Assembly (NCBI GenBank): GCA_002315285.1
Contig: DCGR01000020.1
Location: 11,761 to 21,254 of the forward strand
Direction of reading: 5' to 3'
Origin: Bacteroides sp. UBA1773
GTDB taxonomy: Bacteria > Bacteroidota > Bacteroidia > Bacteroidales > Bacteroidaceae
DNA length: 9,494 nt
Below are positions 7,506 through 9,494 of the stretch, one piece after another; the stretch's first letter is position 1; each line of letters begins with the position of its first letter. The notes beneath the pieces were generated by a model. It saw only the letters and a program-made list of their open reading frames with translations. It did not search any database and was not told the origin of the DNA. A program made the translations under genes and the position numbers.

Positions 7506-8507
7506 TCACCGACACGACAGGGCCTTGCGCACCTGCTCCGTCAAGTACCCCTTGGGCAAGTCCTTTGCCACCATCACGCTTTTGCCCTGCGCTGCACGCT
7601 CAATGTGTCCTCCGCTGTTGGCCACCAGAGTCATCTGCTCCATTTCAAACGGCGTAGGGTCCAGCAAGTAAAGCACCGGCAGGCAGTCGTGCACCACCGC
7701 CCAGTCCACACCTGGAGTGTATTTGCAGTTCGATGCGTAGTTCTGCTCCAGTATCCGCTTCAGCCATGGGCACTTGCTGTAGTCCAACGTGGCAATGTCA
7801 TCCTTCTGTATGTCGGCACGTACGTGAGTGATGTCGAGGGGGAAAAGCACCAGACGCAAGTCACTTTCAAACACGTTCTTCACGGCCAACCCGTCGCCGG
7901 CGAAGTTGTACTCCTTGTCGCCATCCTTGTTGAACACCTCTATGCCACCACCCATTATGAGCACCCTGTCGATGTGCTGTCGGGTGTCCGGATAATCCAT
8001 GATGAGGTGCGAAAGCGTGGCCAGAGGTCCCACGGCTATGTATGTCACCTTCGGCTGCGAGCAGATGTAATCAGCCAGTTCCTTGATACGCTTCGAGCTT
8101 GCCAGCACCTCCTCCGTCACCCCGTAGGCGGCAGCCAGCGAGTCGGCAAGGTTTGCCAGCCCGTCGTTACCATGGAAGTCGCCACACGTCACCTCATGTC
8201 CATCGTATGGAGTTTCCGCACCCCGAGCCACCACACAGTCCAGTCCGAAAGCCCGTGTCAGCACATGCGCATTCTTGTTCGCCATGCCTATCGGGATATT
8301 GCCGAATGTGCCCACCACCCAGTCGGAGGTGCGGTCCGACAGCCCCAGCAGGAAGAGAGCCAGCGTGTCATCGGTGCCAGGGTCGAAATCCAGCACCACA
8401 GGATTGGTGTCCTTCACATCTGGCTTGTTGGCATCATTGTCCGAGCACAACATGCACAAGGTGGCAAGCGCCACGAGTGCGACTAAAATCAAATGGTTTC
8501 TTTTCAT
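7506..8507 (-). CDS. Nucleoside hydrolase (inosine/uridine-preferring family), predicted lipoprotein
   Basis: A 333-aa enzyme of the calcium-dependent nucleoside hydrolase family, which cleaves the N-glycosidic bond of ribonucleosides to base and ribose. Visible motifs are DFDPGTDD at 40-47 (the DxDxxxDD metal site), HGNDGL at 112-117, VGPLATLS at 159-166, LIMGGG at 183-188, EYNFAGD at 199-205, PLDITHV at 223-229, and the C-terminal His273-Asp274 pair. Unlike cytoplasmic homologues it starts with a hydrophobic signal (HLILVALVALATLCML) followed by Cys21-SDND. This resembles a relaxed Bacteroidetes lipobox with an acidic surface-export signal, so periplasmic or surface nucleoside salvage is inferred. 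The residue before Cys21 is Leu, so lipidation is not certain. It is the first gene of the minus-strand run and borders the pRiA4b ORF-3-like gene. Confidence 0.92.
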   Translation of the reverse strand: MKRNHLILVALVALATLCMLCSDNDANKPDVKDTNPVVLDFDPGTDDTLALFLLGLSDRTSDWVVGTFGNIPIGMANKNAHVLTRAFGLDCVVARGAETPYDGHEVTCGDFHGNDGLANLADSLAAAYGVTEEVLASSKRIKELADYICSQPKVTYIAVGPLATLSHLIMDYPDTRQHIDRVLIMGGGIEVFNKDGDKEYNFAGDGLAVKNVFESDLRLVLFPLDITHVRADIQKDDIATLDYSKCPWLKRILEQNYASNCKYTPGVDWAVVHDCLPVLYLLDPTPFEMEQMTLVANSGGHIERAAQGKSVMVAKDLPKGYLTEQVRKALSCR

Positions 8508-8715
8508 ATTGTCACTTATTTATGTTGAAATCACAAATTCGTTTACGTCACTTTTTCCAACGCCAGCACCAGCAGAAAAGCCAAGCACTCCCCAAAAAAC
8601 AATCCACCGCGCGCGCTTCACTGCCAGCCCGACAAACCATTTTTTTTAGGGGGGTGTATCCTGAATGTCGTTTGTCAGCATCCCGTTCGCAGAGTCACCT
8701 TTTTCCCACACACAC

Positions 8716-8739
8716 AATTGCGTGCGACAAATCGCAATT
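8716..8739. repeat. Dyad at the predicted start of the nucleoside hydrolase transcript
   Basis: AATTGCG at 8716-8722 and CGCAATT at 8733-8739 are perfect reverse complements around a 10-base spacer. An overlapping alternative dyad, TGCGA at 8723-8727 and TCGCA at 8732-8736, has a four-base loop, so the two folds exclude each other. The element begins about seven bases downstream of the minus-strand -7 candidate, so it could be an operator at the transcription start or a 5' hairpin in the mRNA. Confidence 0.4.
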
Positions 8740-8745
8740 ACAATG

Positions 8746-8753
8746 CAAATGTA
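8746..8753 (-). promoter_or_regulatory. Candidate -7 element for the nucleoside hydrolase transcript
   Basis: Read on the minus strand this is TACATTTG, an exact match to TAnnTTTG. Transcription would start near 8739 and leave a leader of about 230 bases before the ATG at 8507. No good TTTG was found at the -33 distance, and no exact TAnnTTTG was seen nearer to the gene. Confidence 0.4.
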
Positions 8754-8815
8754 GTGAAAACAATCCGACATTTCGCCACGAAAACTAAATTTCTTTCGAA
8801 ATAAGCGACTGAAAA

Positions 8816-8847
8816 TTTGGAATTCGTCATTCAAGACAATAACTTTG
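8816..8847 (+). promoter_or_regulatory. Strong Bacteroidetes-type promoter of the DUF3828 lipoprotein gene
   Basis: TTTG at 8816-8819 and TAACTTTG at 8840-8847 match the -33 and -7 consensus elements exactly, with 20 bases between them. Transcription should start near 8853-8857, about 35 bases before the ATG at 8889. This is the best promoter match in the window. Confidence 0.75.
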
Positions 8848-8860
8848 CATGACAAACCAA

Positions 8861-8878
8861 CAAAACCAAAACCAAAAC
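8861..8878 (+). repeat. Three tandem CAAAAC units in the leader of the lipoprotein gene
   Basis: CAAAAC is repeated exactly three times, and a similar CAAACC precedes it. The run lies in the predicted 5' untranslated leader, ten bases before the ATG. A-rich unstructured leaders commonly stand in for a Shine-Dalgarno site in this phylum, so it probably helps ribosome loading and supports the start at 8889. Confidence 0.6.
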
Positions 8879-8888
8879 TGATAACAAC

Positions 8889-9455
8889 ATGAGCAAGAAA
8901 CAACACCAACCATCGGCCAACGATCCGCGGGAGCCAAAATCCACTTCCACCCACAACTGGTTGCATAACTGTTGTCACCACCACATAGGAGCAGCCACAC
9001 TGGTAATCGCGATGTGTCTGTCGCTCCCTTCATGCTTGCGAAGTGCTGACAAGGAGCAGGAGCTGAGGATGGCAGTGGAACGCATTTATGAGGGCCGTTT
9101 GCAACATGGCAACGCCATCCTCATTGCCGATCCATATTCAGCAGAATTGGAACGTCTGATTGACAAGGATGACGAATATGCCCGCAACACCGCTGAAATC
9201 GGTGTGATCGACTATGACATCTGGATCATGGCCCAGGATAGTGACAATCCGAAAATGGAAGTGCGGAAAGTGGTTGTACAAGATGACAATACGGTGGATG
9301 TTGACGTAACCATAACCGACATGGGAATACCACCTCACAGCCAGACGCTCCGCCTTGTGAAGGAGAATGACGAATGGCGTGTTGACGATTTCATTGACGA
9401 ATATGGCTCCTTGAAGGCAAAGCTGAAAGAATTTCATGGCATGAGTCCACTTTAA
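8889..9455 (+). CDS. DUF3828-type lipoprotein
   Basis: A 188-aa protein. Residues 33-48 form a hydrophobic core (IGAATLVIAMCLSL) ending in the lipobox LPSC with Cys49, so the mature protein is predicted to be lipid-anchored. The mature domain resembles DUF3828: a helix around KEQELRMAVERIYEGRL, then VIDYDIWIMAQDSD at 106-119, a strand block VVVQDDNTVDVDVTI, and a closing LRLVKENDEWRVDDFIDEYG at 154-173. The family has no established function; its fold type resembles small secreted NTF2-like or inhibitor-like proteins, which is only a guess. The n-region is unusually long for a signal peptide (32 residues, hydrophilic, with CCHHH at 28-32). The ATG is supported by the exact promoter and A-rich leader. 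The gene is divergent from the nucleoside hydrolase. Nothing recognisable follows in the last 39 bases. Confidence 0.8.
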   Translation: MSKKQHQPSANDPREPKSTSTHNWLHNCCHHHIGAATLVIAMCLSLPSCLRSADKEQELRMAVERIYEGRLQHGNAILIADPYSAELERLIDKDDEYARNTAEIGVIDYDIWIMAQDSDNPKMEVRKVVVQDDNTVDVDVTITDMGIPPHSQTLRLVKENDEWRVDDFIDEYGSLKAKLKEFHGMSPL

Positions 9456-9494
9456 AATACGGACATTTTCAAGTTCAACATTCCACTTCGTCGA

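Larger units (their letters stand above)
8508..8888. other. 381-bp divergent intergenic region
   Basis: This stretch separates the nucleoside hydrolase from the DUF3828 lipoprotein gene. I see no convincing protein gene or RNA gene in it. It holds promoter-like sites for both directions (8746-8753 minus, 8816-8847 plus), a dyad at 8716-8739, and a T8-A-G6 homopolymer run at 8640-8654. An inverted repeat GACAAAC/GTTTGTC at 8631-8637 and 8670-8676 encloses that run. A doubtful 30-codon minus-strand reading frame lies at 8548-8640. Confidence 0.7.

Noticed and set aside
7458..8486. Plus-strand open frame of 342 codons opposite the nucleoside hydrolase
   Set aside because: The minus strand carries all the nucleoside hydrolase motifs; this frame is their complement, rich in His and Val, with no family match.
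8522..8788. Plus-strand frame of 88 codons across the 8508-8888 intergenic region
   Set aside because: No promoter or A-rich leader precedes the ATG, the composition is basic and low in structure, and it runs through homopolymer and dyad elements.
8646..8984. Minus-strand frame of 112 codons overlapping the start of the DUF3828 lipoprotein gene
   Set aside because: It lies antisense to the best promoter in the window and to a supported lipoprotein start, and has no recognisable domain.

Overview
The window looks like chromosomal DNA from a Bacteroidales bacterium, most likely Prevotellaceae (Prevotella/Segatella type). The evidence is the gene families (DUF4091 glycosidase-like protein, sialate O-acetylesterase-type SGNH esterase, DUF3843, DUF3828 lipoprotein), promoters of the Bacteroidetes form (TTTG about 20 nt before TAnnTTTG), A-rich leaders without clear Shine-Dalgarno sites, and roughly 50% GC. 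No rRNA, tRNA, CRISPR array or transposase was seen.

Layout. (1) Positions 3-347, plus strand: the 3' end of a TIGR01212/YhcC-type radical SAM protein. (2) Positions 349-1776, minus strand: an exported SGNH esterase that converges on gene 1 with one base between the stop codons. (3) Positions 2012-3706, plus strand: an exported DUF4091 glycoside-hydrolase-like protein. It is divergent from the esterase and shares a 235-bp promoter region with it, so the two may act together outside the cytoplasm on acetylated glycans. (4) Positions 3720-3795: a long inverted repeat filling the convergent gap, probably a bidirectional terminator. (5) Positions 3795-8507, minus strand: four closely spaced genes in transcription order: a predicted lipoprotein nucleoside hydrolase, a pRiA4b ORF-3-like protein, a DUF3843 protein, and a 473-aa Cys-rich helical protein that I could not assign. 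(6) Positions 8508-8888: a non-coding region with hairpin-forming repeats and promoters for both directions. (7) Positions 8889-9455, plus strand: a DUF3828-type lipoprotein with a strong promoter.

The ordinary metabolic genes (nucleoside hydrolase, esterase, DUF4091 protein) are relatively GC-rich. The three consecutive genes at 3795-7464 look less so in the blocks I counted by eye, are richer in cysteine, and have no known function. If the window holds an undescribed system, this three-gene cassette is the best candidate. Its function cannot be read from the sequence, and the cassette idea is an inference from order, spacing and composition.
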